Counted from the stretch's first letter, positions 12,801 to 27,800 are shown. The stretch: 64,000 bases of DNA from Toxonevra muliebris (GCA_963691655.1 OY829328.1:4802204-4866203); one strand, 5' to 3'. Notes: generated by a model not told the origin, from the sequence alone. Numbers and translations are program-made.

Positions 12801-15800
12801 TCAATCGTAACCCAACTATTCCATTTCGTACATTGCCTGCTTATGAGAAATATTCGCTGCAGGAAATTAACCAATTTAAAGCAAACGTTCTCACCATTTA
12901 TCTTCCTTTTCCTCACTAACTTATCTTCCTTTTTGTATATCAACACAACACCTTACAAGTTACGTGTATCGCTTGATTGTTAATTCAGAGTGCGTACATA
13001 TAAAACAAAAACAAAAAACAAAATAAAAAGCCACAAGTTACAGTGAGCGAAAGTACGAATTTTGCATTAAAGTGTGAAAGACACTAGTATCAAACTGAAA
13101 AAACCGAAAAATGCTTACGGGCGCATGCAATCAGATGCGAAAACACGACGAAGAAACTGAAGTGGCTGCCGCACGCGTAAATTCGCCTTAATTAAGTGTA
13201 TGAAGTTAAATGAATATAAAACAAAAATTTATAAATTTAAGAAAGTTTGGAAACTTCATGAAACTCGTATACACTCTTACATATTTGTGCTTACGAAAGC
13301 TCATTACCAAATATGTTTATAATTGGCCTAATTTTTGGTTATTACTTACAGTACGACAAACAAAAAGTTATTGCTGATGTTTTAAAGGCGTTAATTCACT
13401 TTAATGTTAAATCGAGAAGTTTATAGCGTATAAATTAGTTTCATGGTATGAAAGTATGTATATGTATTGATGAACGGAAACTAGTTAACACAAGGGGTAC
13501 TGATGTTAACCATTACAATTACCCAGCAAAAATGTACGATTTTCCTTAATTTATTCATTTAACTACTCAAAATGATAAAGTAATTTTTTTGATTAAAAAA
13601 AAATTTAAAAAAACTCAACATTTCACAGCATACACTTGTAAAATCCAACCAACAATGAGTTTAAGGAATCTATACCCAGTTAAAAAATAATTTTTATAAA
13701 CCTATGTTCCCGGGTTTCGTCACCAAATTAACTTTATAATCTTTATTGTCGACTTGCGGTCTTTAAGTGTTCGCCTACACTAACACTTTATAAGTTTCTA
13801 TACTCGTAGTGTTAATTAACATAAATTAACAATGAAATAATATATGGAAGATTTAATCTCAAGTTAACCAACTTTTAAAATCAATCGAGCACAAAGTTTG
13901 GTCTCATTAGGTAGTAATTACCACACCATTTGAACGAGATCGGTAAAAACTCGCCTAGTTGGAGAGGATTTTTCAAAATCAATAATAGTTTCGAATTTTA
14001 TTTTCAAAGGGTTACTTTTACGGTTTAAGGCAGATCTATGTAGCCCAGTAAATTGTTTTGAAGTATAGCATAAAGAAAAATTATAAATTTCAGAAATTTT
14101 TTAATACAAATGTCTTATGGTATGTGTAAAATTTTCATATTCGTGGCTGAATCAATCAAAGGTGAAATTCTAAATTCCGCGTTCCGTTGAATGGAATCTA
14201 GGTAATGAATTCTGGAACAAAGTATTCAAGCTATTCTGTTTTGAGGTACATTTACAAATATTCTTTTTTTTCTAAGAAAGAGTATTAAATTTTTTGTTTG
14301 GCTGGGAATGTTTGCATGCTGCAAATATTTGTATGCGTCTCATTTCAAAATCCTTACCGTAGAGTTTATTTCAACTTGATATGTTTACATAACAACGCGC
14401 TTCTGGTTATTCTTGCTTGAACAACACACACACACACACACTACTTTGTTTATTGTTATTCACTTTCTGTCAATCTATTGGTTGGTAAATCGATTGGTCT
14501 GTCATTCTGTCTGTCTGACTGTAAACATATTTTTATTCATGTGTCTGCAGGTAATCGTTTCTGTGTGTATAACTTTGGTGGATGGATTTGCATATTGTTT
14601 TAACTGCGTGCAGAGCTACACCCATAGAGAGAAAATTGGCATGCATCTCGTGAATGTAGACCAAATATGTAAGTATGTATGTATGTATGTAATATACGAT
14701 GACAATATTTTTGCGCATTGTGTGTTCGCTTTTTTCATCTATGCCAATAAAGTGACCCACTTTTAAATGTCATACGTAGTCAATGAATGTAGTCGACTGG
14801 ACAGCATTAGTTAATTTTGATTAAGTTAGGGGTTAGTCAATCATTTTAGTCAACTAAAATGATTCCAAATGTGAGCAAACAAAACACGCAACTGTCCTAT
14901 TAGTCAATTCTTTTCAGATTTCGTACTTTAAAATTCACTCAATATACAATAAATTTAATGATGTGTATTATCCACCCAGAGATTATGCTTTATTTCAAAC
15001 TAAGTTTTTAATTTTTCTGAATGATGAAATATTCTTTTATGCAAAAAAACATCGTTAAGACTGAATTTTTATATTTTTTTTATTTATTGCTGACAGATCC
15101 AAGAAAAATCACGCGTTATTTACAATTCAATTAAAATTTTTTCAACAATTATACATAAAAAGAAAAAAGAACGGTAATTTTTTACTTCCCTAGCGAATGA
15201 ACAGAAGTTACTTCCGAATAAATTAAATTTTTAATGTTTCTTTTTACTAATTTTTTAACTTTAGTGTTGCAAAACCAGTTTCAGTTACTTTTCTGCCAAA
15301 AATTTTAATTTAAAATTTATTGTGATATCTTTAACTTAAAAGGGAATACACACCTAGAGTGGTCAAAAAAAAAAAAACGATTTTTCAATTTTGGTGTTTT
15401 CTTGAACCTTGAGGCCTTAACAATGTCTTGTGAAAGCTTCAGGAAAAAATCCGAAGAAATAATGGCTTGCTTGGAAGAACAAGACATTGCTCAACTTTAA
15501 ATCGGTGACCAAAATAACTCGACAGCCACTGAACCGATTGACTTGAAATTTTTTGTGATTATTATATAGGGGAAAGGGCTCCAAGATGGACATAGTGTTG
15601 AGATAGTGCTCTAGAACCCAAACTGAATAAGATATCTTAAAGTGCTATATACTATATGAAAGTACAATAGGTTGGGTATCTTTTGGCCATAGAGATAAAT
15701 TTTGTTTTTGCACACAAAATTTTTTGTTTTTTAGTATGTTTCGCAATTGTTAAAAATTTTAATTTTCAAAAAAGTGTCCCCAAGATGAACATCACTTGAG

Positions 15801-18800
15801 AATTTACTGAAAAATGTGAAAAATGAAAAATAAATATAAATGTTGAGATTTTAAACCAGTTTTATAATATTTTTTTTTAATAAATTTATTTAGAGAAATA
15901 GCATACAAATTTTAGGAAGAATCCTCTGAGTCACAGTTCGGACATTTGTACAAGGACCGCTGTTTTTGCCGCACTTTAAGCGTATTTTTCTCTTACACTC
16001 GTGGATAAAAACGTTTCGACGCATCCTCGTTGCTATATTTATTTTTAATTTTCAACACCAATAAAAAAATGTTCATCTCTATCTTAGGGCCACCAAAAAG
16101 TCCATCTTTGGGAACACGTCATCATTGTTTGAGCTTCAGTGAAAGTTTTTACACAAACAATCAAATTAAGTAGCTCATAAAAAAGAAGAAGATACGCTGA
16201 GTACCAAAAATTAAATACTCTTAATTGGATCTCGCATTTATAATCTGCTGTAAATTAGTACTAATATAAGGCCAGTGGGGGTAGTTTGGCACACTTTTTA
16301 TATTTAAGCCAAAATGTTCCAGAGAAAAAATGATTTATGCAAAACCAAATATACATTCGTAAAGAGGGAGTCAAGATCCAACTTTTGGCATCATTAGATG
16401 ATTCAAAACCACATCATAATATGGCATAAGTGAGGGTAACCTGGCAAAATTAACAAACGAAACAATTTTTAGTCTGAATCTGATTCGCAGTTTGTATAAA
16501 TAAAATAATTGCCAGTAATGTTGGCACATTTTAAATTAACTTCTTTTTTACATTTCAAACATTTAATTAAATAGTATCGATTTAGTTTTTTCGTTGCTAA
16601 TTCCGCGAGCTATTTTCTTTTATCAGCATAAGACAAAATCAAATTCATCGAACTCATTCATTGGCTTTCGGCCACGATTCCATTTTTTAATTGGTGTGCT
16701 TTTATGCAACTGACCAATTTTATTTGAAGATGCTATTAATGGTGCACTTGAATGGCTTGCAACTCCAGATGTAAAGCCATTCGCAGATTCAGAAGTGTTA
16801 ACTTCAATCTGAGTACCAGGAGGCTCACTAATAAACACAAAGTTCCTCTCATCATCTCCGATGATATATGTCACGTTAACCCACAAATGTATGTCACATT
16901 ATCCCGAAACGTCATCGAAAATCATAAAAATCATCATTTCAATAGATAAAAGAAAAACCAATATTTTGGATAAATTTATCTCAATAAAAGCGGAAAACTA
17001 ATAATGAATTCACACCAAAATACACGAAGGAAACTTTTGCAACTAGAAATTTACACTTTTTCACGGAAAATCGAAATTATGCGTGTACAACTGTACACAG
17101 TCTTCTGAAAAATGAGCCACTATATAAAGCATATGCATTAGCTGTCATATAGTACAAACAAAATGTATACCAATTGTCACGTTACCCCTACTTGCCCTAC
17201 TTAATTGTCAAGTAGAGTTTTTAGCTCGACTTTTCGACAAGTTTGTATACAGCTATTGATTAGGTTAGTCGACCTTAAGTGAGCTCTACGTTTTTTAAAA
17301 TGGAAAAAAATCGGCTCATTATTTTCATGCATTTCACTATGATGAGTTTCATGTATGTAAGGTCTAAGTTCACACTAAATTTAAATTTAATTTGTTTCAC
17401 TTCTAACGTTGCCATAACATATAAAAAAGTTCAGCAATGACTAATAAATTTTAGAAGTAATTTTAATAGTTTAGGTAAACTGGGTAGATTCGTGTATAAA
17501 TATAGGTCATACAACATGAATGGATACGAAAAGCTTGGTCTTGGAACTCAGTTGGGTGTTGTGCCATTAAAGACAGGCTATTAGTTTTCACTCTTAAAAT
17601 AGTACAAATTTGAGTATTTTTTGAATCTTAAATAATAAGGGCCTACATTAAAACGTGTAAAAGCCTTGCAACCTTGTAAACTACAAATATAATACACTGT
17701 CAAATTCCATATTTTGATAAATTTACATACTTTATGCGGTTTACGAGGTTTAAAAGGCTTTAACACTTTATGATGAAACCCCTAATAGTTATTTCAACAT
17801 TATCTGGCTACTCATTGCTCATCACATAGTCAGCTGATGTTGAAAACGTCTCAAAATTAATAGGATCTTTACACAAATGGTAAAACGGTATTAATTTTTT
17901 AATTCGGTTAATTAATCATTTATCGCAGAAGGAACTGAATACTTTAAAAAGAATTTGGAGTGTCTTTATGCTATCGTTTTATAAAAATTTAAACGTCAAT
18001 TTTTTATAAAGAAGGCTTCACTTACCTTGTCATCTTGTTTGCCTGTTGAAAAATTTAGTTCCGATTCAATTCCATTAAGAATTATTGAAATATTTTGATC
18101 GGCTTCATCGCATTCTAAAACAAATAACAAATACAAAAATACAATAACTACAATAAAACAAGATGTTCTTAAAATTGCTTTACTACACTAAATAATTTTT
18201 TTACTCATATTAGCATTCCTAATTTTTAAGTCACTATGAACCTATTTTAATGTCCATAACTGTGTGTACATGTATTCGAAACAACAAATTCTCTTGCTCT
18301 GTAAATATTGGATACAGGTGAAAAAGAGAAACTGGAAATGAGTGACATTTTAATTTGATTGCGTTTTTACTTTGTGTGTGTGTGCTGATCTCCTTTGCGC
18401 CTTTGTTGCAATGCAAACACAGTATTTTTTTCTCTGCTCTTTTGCATGTTTATCAAGTAATAAACATAGAATGCGTTGAGATGAAAATGAAAAATGGAAA
18501 AAAAACGAATGAATACATAAGTACAATGTATGTATGTATGGATATGGGTGTGTGCGAGGTCATATGAAAAGTCTATGAAAAATCCAAGTGAGTAAACGTT
18601 GAAATTTGTAAATTTAGCTTTTGCCGTGTTTTTCGATGTTTGTTTTTAAGATTGTAATATTCGATTTCTATTTTCTGAACTTACTTCTTAATTTTTAAAC
18701 CGCTGTCTCAGAATTTGTAACCTACTGAGAAGGAAAGCTTCGATCAGGACGATATTTTACTCATAATTCGATATACATATTGCTCGTTTGCTGCAATACT

Positions 18801-21800
18801 TGCAAAATGTTAAAAAAAAATTGCAGGAATAACTGTTATTTATCTTATAAACTCTTCTCGTGCGAAGAGTTTTTGTTATTTTTGCGTTCTACGGAGTGGT
18901 AGTTGAAATCTTTAAATGCGATTTTCTCCAAAATATGTTTTTTTGTCTTACAGTCTTGCAGCAAACGCGCCATATGTTTGCATTGATAGATAGGGCGTTT
19001 TATGATTGCACTGCAACCTACACGTCCTCTTCTAATACCTAGAATACCTTATCTGCCTCAAGAAAAAGAGTATGTGGGTATTGCAGCCGGTTCTATAGAT
19101 TCTAGTTATGAACTCACCTCAATATCGATTTTATAGAGGTCTTACAATATCTACCAGTTAATATATGGAACATCTTTTTCTTGTAGTTACTTAGAAGCAT
19201 TCATTGGCGGGAGGATTACTTCTAGATGTAGTTAATTAACTACATACTTTGGATAACAAGAAAAAACTTACTCGTTTGAGAGCTGCCGAACATAAAAAAA
19301 AAATAATACCAATTTGTTTTGCATCTAAGTTGGTCAAGATTTATATTCGATTTTCATGGTTCTTGTATACCGAAATAATGTTTTAATAATCTTTATCTCT
19401 ACACGGTCTTTTGTGATAACAGAGAAGAAAAGTAGGTACTGAAGTGGTAACGAAAAATGAAATCAATATTTTCACTTGGCATTGGGAGATTACGCCGTCT
19501 ATAATAAAAAGAATTGGCACATTGAATTTTTATATTTATTTGTATAAAAATATCTCTAATCATAGAAGACTATCACAATTTACAATGCATTTGGAAGTGC
19601 ACTGAGCTGGAGTTGAGTTTTTTACTGCCTTCAATCATAAGACGTTGGAGCATCGAGATAAAAATTATAATTTTTTCCAAGAACAATATGAAAATAAACC
19701 ACAAGATGTTTTAAAATATTTAAATTTATTTGAAAACCAAAACCAAAAAATAAAGCAGCTTGTTCTCGAACAGTTTTCATATTATATACCACATTGCAGA
19801 AACTTCCAGTCTGACCCTATACATAAGCAGTAGCATAATTTACATGTAAATACATATGCACATACAAATGTATGAATCTTTAGCGGTTAAATAATTGAAA
19901 AATTTATAACTGAGTAGTAAGTGAAAAATTACATACATACACGTGCCGTATGTTCTACATTTGTATGTGTGTGTGTGAGCATCCAAATGTGTGGCTTTCA
20001 TCATTGTGATGCATTTGCATAATTTGAATGATAACAATGTACGTACATATCAATCCATGTATGTACGTTTAAGTATGGTGACCATGTTTTCCGAAAAGAA
20101 AAAGAGGACAGATAGATAAATACATACAAGTATGAAAACTTTGGCATTAACGTATGAGGAATGATAAAAAATATGATATTGTAATGAATTTGAAAATTTT
20201 GTTAGCACGTTTTATATTGGCGATATTAACTGTAGTGTACAAAAAAAATTATATCCATAGCGATCGGCATTCCTCACATTTTTCGGTACTTGTCCCATTG
20301 CTTTTTGAATCCCATTCGTATCGATTCCCTTAAGCTCTTTTTTAATTTTTTGTGTCAAGCACTCCAAACTTTTGGCTTGATAGCCTTTCCCATATACTTT
20401 CCTTTTCAAATTCGCCCAAAAAATTTCGATTCGGTTTGAAATCTTTCGGTACATATTCAACGTTCAAGGTATCTAATGCATCCTGTGTTACTTTGGCATA
20501 ATGGCTGATGCCAAGCCAGGCCAAAAAATCATTTGATCCTTTTGGTGATATTCTTTAATGAATGTTTTCAAAACTGGAAGACATTTTGGTACATATAGTT
20601 GAGAATTGACAGCTAAACCACCCTTAATAAACACTGATTCACTTATGCCGTGTTCGCTTATGGACAGCCATAAAAGTACCTTCCCAGGAAACTTTGTTTT
20701 GCGTATTTGCTTCACATTCTCAGGTGTTTCTTTATCAGAACACTCGAAGTAATATTTTGGCGTCCATTCATTTCCTTCAACGGTGAAGTAACTCTCGTCA
20801 TCCATGATGCATTTATAAGACGACTTTGCAGCAAAATAATTTTCGGAAAGAAGACACAAGCGCGACTTAATAGCTGCTGATTGCCGTTCTGTAACTTTTG
20901 GCATAAATTTTTCTGCTTTTTCTCTACCCTAATGTCTATCAAATATTTTTTAACAGTTTTTGGATCCACTTGGTACTTTTTACTAAGATGGCGGTATGAT
21001 TTTGCAGTGCACCCAGCTGTTTCAGCCTTTAGTTTTCCACGATTTTTGCTGTCTTGTATAGCGAATATATTACCTGAACCAGGTTTTCTTTCAGCTGGTT
21101 TTCCACTCTCATAAGCTTGAATTGTCTTATATATAAACGACTTTTTAAACCTCATATCATTAAAATGATGAAAAACTTCATTTTTGGTTTTCGTTAGATT
21201 TTTTTCACAAAATTTGCAAATTAATTTTCTGAGTTCTAATTCCGGCAACGACATAATTGCTTTTGATTATTTTTTTAAGTAATGATACCTATAGCATATA
21301 ATTACTAATAAAGTTCCGTTACTCCGAGATAACTTTTTATTTTTAGTTTTCTTACATACAAAGGGAAGGACTTCCATTGAATTTTGTCCATATTTTATTC
21401 CTCATACGTTAACTCTTTTTGGGCCGTTGGTATAAAATTCATACCACTAATCTGTTAGAAAATTAAGAGGAGACTTTAGACCTGTCTGGTGTTTTTTGCT
21501 TACTTCTATAAAATTCATGCACATTATATTATTTTACATCATAGCTTTGCGCGAAATCCTCCAATTTTTTACGGTTCTATAAAATAAGCCCTCAGCGAAA
21601 TAAGCTCCAAATAATAAATGAAATGAACTCCCAAAGTTGTATGGAATTTTTTAGGAGTTTTTCCACTTTTTACCATTCTCTAGTAGTGCCCCGGAAAGAA
21701 GTAATGATAAAAAAATAAAATATGTAGGACAGCTTTGGAAAAAGGACAATATACTAGTCCTCTTTAAAGAAAACCCTATTTTTATAAAAGTGGCGAATGG

Positions 21801-24800
21801 CCACAGTGAGCATAAGTGACATTTTAACTGAAGTTACTTTGCCAAGTACTACACAACTTTATGTGTGATTTTTATTTTTTGATATCAGTAGATATGAAAT
21901 AAAATGTGAAACATTTGTAAAAAAGCACATTCATAACTATGAGTACAAAGTAAAAGTTTGGTATTTGCATTTTAAATTGCACCGGGAAAGAAAATTATTA
22001 ATTATTTTACACTTGTCCCCACTCACCTGGCCCGTCATACGCATTTATACAGTCTGACGTTCTGAACTGTGATATGAGCGCTTGTTTGCCCACACCTTGA
22101 GCTCCTAGCATATCCACATGAAACACTTCAACCTGTTGCGCTTCCGCGCTTCCTCGAGCATTTCTTCCCGTACCTGCAGCGCTATTTTCGCCAGTGGCAG
22201 CACCGCCTGCTCCTCGTGGATTTAGCGGACTGACGGGCGCCAAACTGTTGCTACGCGAACGTCGTCGACGAAATGAATCGCCACGATTAATAACACCTGG
22301 AAGCAGAAGGAAAACAAATTAAAAGGAATTGAAATGAATGCGAAACCTGAATAAAGAAATTAAAATTTTTATTATTTTTAATTTAAAATAATTACATAGA
22401 ATTTAAAAGAAAAAATCATGGTTTCAGTTCCTAGGGGACGTTTGGCTAGCTGTATGTTATCATTTTAATAAACTTTCATTTACGTTATTTTTATTTCCAT
22501 TCTTTATTTTATAATTATTTATGTACAATGTTGATTGCAAAAGCAAAAAAAAAAACAAAAAGATAAAACAAACTCACTCAACTATGAAACAGACCATTTA
22601 AAATTTCATGCAACTAAAAATTGAAATGAAATGAAAATTTGAAAAGTCTAAATAGAAAAATAGAAAATAAGGGAAAAATAAAAAGTTCAGTTGTTGTAAG
22701 AGCGCCAAATTTATAAATAAATATTTCACTTCAAGCTGGTTTGTTTATTTTCCTTTTATAATATTAATTTGAATAAAATTTCTATGCAATTTGAATTGTA
22801 AGAACTCTTGTTAATGTAGTAGCATATTTTCAGGCGTTTAATAATTCATTTCACTACTGCTTAAGAATTCATTTTAATAATAAAATACTTTGCTGGTTTG
22901 TTTTTATGGAAACTTATTGTTTACTTAAATTTTAAATTATATGTGGTTATGATCAAATCCTTGTATTGAATTCAATAGGCGGCCTCTTAGATATTAACGC
23001 AATATCTTTAAAAAATACACCTCAAACATATGTATGCAAATTGTGCAAAATACGTAACATTTACTTGATAGTTATATGCCCAATATTTCTGTGGTAAAAA
23101 GGAATAACAGCTTATTTTCTTGTAAGATGAATTTGCTAGCTTTGAATAAAAATATTAAAGAAGCAAAAGACTCCAAAATTATTGTAAATTTTCGAACACT
23201 TTACTATTTTTAATCTGAAATATACATACATATAGCGGTTCCGGTGAAAGGTCTCTCTGTATTACGCAGGCTTATGCGATATTGAATAATAATAATTATA
23301 AAACTCAATGTATATTCTCTTTTATTATATTGCTTAAAATATATTGCTATAAATTATTAATGAATGAGTTCTTATAGTATTCCATAGTATACGCAAAAAA
23401 AAGTTTACTAATTGCTTTTAACGCCAATCAGGCACAAAATACATGTTGTTGCTGTCATATAAAATTAAATTAAAATTAATAACTTGAAATGTTTATAACA
23501 AAAATCGATTAAATAATAATAGTTTTATTAAGTTGGACTTGAGTTCCTTCAACACTTCGCGCTTAAGCTGCTTCTATACGAGACAACATTATCTTAAGAC
23601 ATGTCATAAAGTCACGACAAATCGCATGTCGTATCGTGTGGCACTTCTAACACAAATACTTTTGACTTTGTCTTGTGACATTTCACGTGACACAGGGTTG
23701 CTTTTATAAGAACAAACAATAGCACAAATCAGCTGCTCTCAAAAATTATTTAATTGTATTTAGTGCAGCCAATATTTTTGCAGTTGTGAATTGCTATGAA
23801 AATGTATCTTTTTCTTTACAATTCTTGTTTCTTTTTGGTTGCATTTATAAAGGAAATTGTGTTCCTAAGTACTATCGCTGCCATATTTTTATTCATTTTG
23901 TGCACTTTTATGAATTTAGCTTTGTAATTGTTACAAGAAAATGTCTTGTCGTGTAGAAGCAAATATGGTAAAAAACTTTAAATTTGTCTTAAGACAATGT
24001 CGTCTCGTCTACAAGCAACTTAAAATGTGCTGAAAAAAAGTTTTCTGAAGAAGTATTAGGTCCGTTCCCGTTCTTTTTAGGTAAAAATCTGGTAAACTAA
24101 GAGTAAACGAAAAATGTTCTTTTTGGTACACAAAAATAAACAGAAGTACGGGAACTCACAAAACCATTTTTCTTGTCAAAACGTCAAATTTTAACGACAG
24201 TTAAATTAAAAAAACAAAGTTTCTGTGATATTTAATAAAATAAAAATTTTTAAATCGTACAAGGAAATAAATAAATAATATTAAATAAATAAAAATTAAA
24301 CATAAATTCTTCCCCTGGCTACTTTTGTAGAATCTTCTGGTTCACAATAACCATTTTCATTATTCAGAAATAACAGCAGCTTCTACATCGTCAGTAGTTG
24401 AACAGACAATTACATCATTAACGTAGTTAAAAATAAACTAATATGCTATTAATAAATTTTCAAATGTCATTTAAACAATTTTCATTTTAAATAAAACTTA
24501 TTTTTCAAAAAATTCTTTATTGATTTATTAATTTAAAATTTTCAATATATTATCACAAAAGCAAAACAGCTGATGAGTACAAAACAGCTGATTGTTTGAC
24601 ACTTTTAACATTTTTACCCGAAGAAAAGTACGGGCTCTCTCGTGCAAGAAGAAGAAGACAATTACTCTCTCATCTCTGCTCTCATTTGCAAATTTTTTGA
24701 GTACGGGAACGCTTTCTGGGCTGTTTTGGGCGAACGCGTTCACCCGCATTGTAATACGGGAACGGACTTATTATATTATCATATTTTATGTTATTGGGGT

Positions 24801-27800
24801 TGTTGATTCAAATTTGTTGTCAAAATTAAAAAATTTTAAATGTCGACTTCAAAGTGACAACGAAAAGTTTTTAAATTTAACAAATCTGGCTGAAAATGTT
24901 TGCGGCCAAAAAATTAAAAAATTAACGAATCCGATTGAAAATCTTTACTTGTCTTTGGTCAAAAGTAAAAAAATTCAAAACGACGGCTTGAAAATGGCGT
25001 GTTATTCTATGTACATTTTGATAGATAAGCTAGTCGTTTCTTTTCGAAAAAAAAGTCAAAACTATTTTTGATTTTGAAAAATAATTGTAAAATTTTGGAT
25101 TTTTTAATTTTCTTTCCTTTTTTCAAAAGACTGAATAAAAATCTGTCGAAAACGTGTTGAACAAAATTTTCTAAATGCGATAATTGATTAGTTACATGGA
25201 TCCAAAACAGAGGCTGTTTGACCAAAATGTCTATAGAAATGTGAACTGCAAAACTTGGAAGAAATTTGCAAAAAAATTTTCCAAATCAAAAACATACTTT
25301 ATTTTAGTTTTGTTGCAACCAGAGCGGTAAAAGAATGCAATAATTTTACAATTACAAATCAATTGATTTTTTTAACCAATGATTGCAGTCATTTCTTATT
25401 TTCACCAAGTTATTGTTTACTCAGAGAATTAAAATAGATTTAGGAAATAAGTTTTTAAATCTGAATTCCGAAAATTTAAAATATTTAATGAATGCAAATG
25501 CACAACGCTATTCATTGAATGCAGATCTGGCCGTGATGCGGTATATCTCAATTATTGCTATAATACATAATTGCTTAGGTACATTTCACAATTAAAATAA
25601 ACAGACTATAAAATGAAATAAAGATTTGTTGATTTGAAAAAAACAACAACATTAAAAAAAATGTTTCATTTTATATAAATAAACAAATTTTTATTTCTGC
25701 TAATTTTAGCTTTTATTATTCATTACAATTATTGAATTGAGCTGCGAAAAACTAAATAATTTATTGTAAAAATCGCAATATATTTTATTCAGATAAATTT
25801 TAATATGTTTTTAGTGTTGAAAATTCTTTTGTTAAAGGTGCAAAGAAAACTTTGCTAACTAAACAACATTGAAAATCAATAATATTAAAACAATATTGAA
25901 ATGTAGTAACTGGGAATTTATACAAGAGCAAAAAATTTAAATTATTTCAAGTTTTTAAAGTATATTGTTTGCTTTAGTTCGGTCCTGTTCCTTATCTAAG
26001 GAAGGGAATGAAGGACACACATAATTACGATTCCTTTCTGCAACTTGAAAAACACCACAAATTTCCTTTACGTAAGCAAAGAGACAATTGGGAATTGGCT
26101 ACCTTTTTTGCGAATTTAGATATTAATGTCAATAAAGCGGAAATGGTTGTAAAATTTGCGCTTCAGTTATTTCATTTTTATTTTAATTTTTTCAAAGGCA
26201 AATATGTTCATAAAAGTGAAAGTGAAATAGAGGTAATAAAAAGCAAATAGTTGGTTCTTGGTTCCTAAACTCAATCACAATGGGTGGGTATTTATTTATT
26301 TAATTTTGTGGAAGAATTTTTAATAGAAATATATTTCCAAGAGGACACTGACTCACTTAGTTCCTGACGTAGAGTAAATGGAAGTAGAGTAAATGGAATG
26401 AGTTTACTCGTAAACAGCAGCCGACTCAGATTCTAACTAACTATACGTTCGATATAAACCGATCAGTCTTCAGAGTTGACTCTGTTAAGAATTTGAGAAT
26501 TTACATACTTCGACTCCAAGTTATCTCTCAACGCTAACAGAGAGTATATGATTTCAAAAGCAAACTCAATGCTTGTATTTCTGAAAAGAAATTCGAATGA
26601 AACTGGGAAGGAAAAAGTAAGCTCGAGCCGAAATACGAAATATTATTAGTAATACCAAAATTGTTGGAAATTCTCCTTTTGGAGCTTTAAACCGATAAAT
26701 TTTTAAAATAAATATCCTAAATGATATTTGTTTGCTTATGGCGGATATATTATCAGAATTTCAGTTTTATTATCTTTTAAATTTTCATATTCATCTTGCT
26801 TTCCAGGAGCAGGATTTAAGAATGAATAAGTCTGGCAACATTGCTTTTTATAAGTATTAGATATACACCAATATATAAATATAAACATATCTAAATCTCT
26901 TTGTTTTTTTTTTTTTTGTGTTTTTGTATTTACACAAAGTTTGAACATCATTTTTAAATTTGGATTTTTATTAATGCGAAAGAATCGCTCTTCTAACGTT
27001 CCTCAGTAGACCAAATTCGAAAAAGAAAAATTCAATTTCTAGAAATATAAAAGCAAAATACAGAAAAATAATAAAATGCCGAAAAATTAAACTTATTCGT
27101 TTGAAGTATTTTTTTCTTATGTACGCCGCTGCTGCTGCTGCTGCTCGTGAAATTTCGAATATATTTCAAGAAAATTTAAATGAAATGCGATTTTTATTTG
27201 ACGAATGATTTACTGTTGGTTTTGTATCGCATGCGATCTAACATGCTACATACATACATATTTGAAAATGATTTTCATATACATGTATACACTTATGTAT
27301 GTACATACATTTTGAAATGGAATTTCGATTTTTTTTAAATCTAAATTCCAATCGAAATTCATTGCAATATAAAATGCTATTTAAAAAATATTTACTATAA
27401 ATAATATTTTAGTATAAATATTGCAATATTTGAATGCAAACAATAGACAACTTCACCTTTCACGGCCATACGCGGTCAAACTGTATTTTATGTGTGCCTA
27501 GCTTAGTTGCCAAAGTTTAAATTCGGTGTATCGACATAAAACCTTTAATCTTTAAGTCCTGTGTTCCAGGAAACCTTTTTAAATGTTTTCACTCTATCAA
27601 TTTTTGTAATTATCATCAGGAACACAGGGTGAGCACATTTATGTATACAAAAGTAAATTTGCATAAACATCAACTTTTCGCACATTGTTTGATTTTATTT
27701 CGTGAAATTACTGATGTCTGTCAGATCAACAAAATATTTACTTCTTACTACTTGTTATGTTGTTATAAATCACTACTTCGAAACAAATTAGAGATTTCAA

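Larger units (their letters stand above)
4998..18025 (-). other. RGK intron 5 (13.0 kb)
   Basis: The largest coding intron. It holds a non-LTR fragment (5124-5475), the TTTTGGTCTGA degenerate repeat field (8080-9460), the SINE (11471-11783), the promoter-like island (12990-13188) and two pogo-like relics (15.57-17.2 kb). The stretches 5500-7700, 9500-11440 and 13200-15300 show only AT-rich sequence and microsatellites such as (CA)n at 14424-14440 and (GTAT)n near 14672. Confidence 0.8.
20078..21782. repeat. Possible outer inverted-repeat element around the Tc1 copy
   Basis: GTTTTCCGAAAAGAAAAAGAGGAC on the left (20088-20109, read in parts as GTTTTCC and AAAGAGGAC) has an inverted partner GTCCTCTTT..GAAAACCC near 21757-21778. 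If real, this is an older roughly 440-bp MITE into which the Tc1-like element jumped. The match is short and AT-rich. Confidence 0.35.
18115..22026 (-). other. RGK intron 4 (3.9 kb)
   Basis: The intron contains a (GT)n stretch near 18374 and a broken Tc1/IS630-like element (20150-21409), which itself sits between inverted AAGAGGAC-containing ends at about 20078 and 21780. The rest, 18115-20070, is AT-rich with no recognised feature. Confidence 0.8.

Noticed and set aside
14413..14766. 117-codon plus-strand frame with hydrophobic stretches
   Set aside because: It runs through (CA)n and (GTAT)n microsatellites, which create long open frames by chance; no homologous domain was recognised.
20147..21412. 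piggyBac element, because TTAA occurs at both ends
   Set aside because: The coding remnant is a Tc1/IS630-type DDE transposase, which uses TA; the extra T and A are part of the shared ends.
25007..26250. Short open frames in intron 3
   Set aside because: They are AT-rich, lack domains and splice logic, and have codon composition like random AT-rich DNA.
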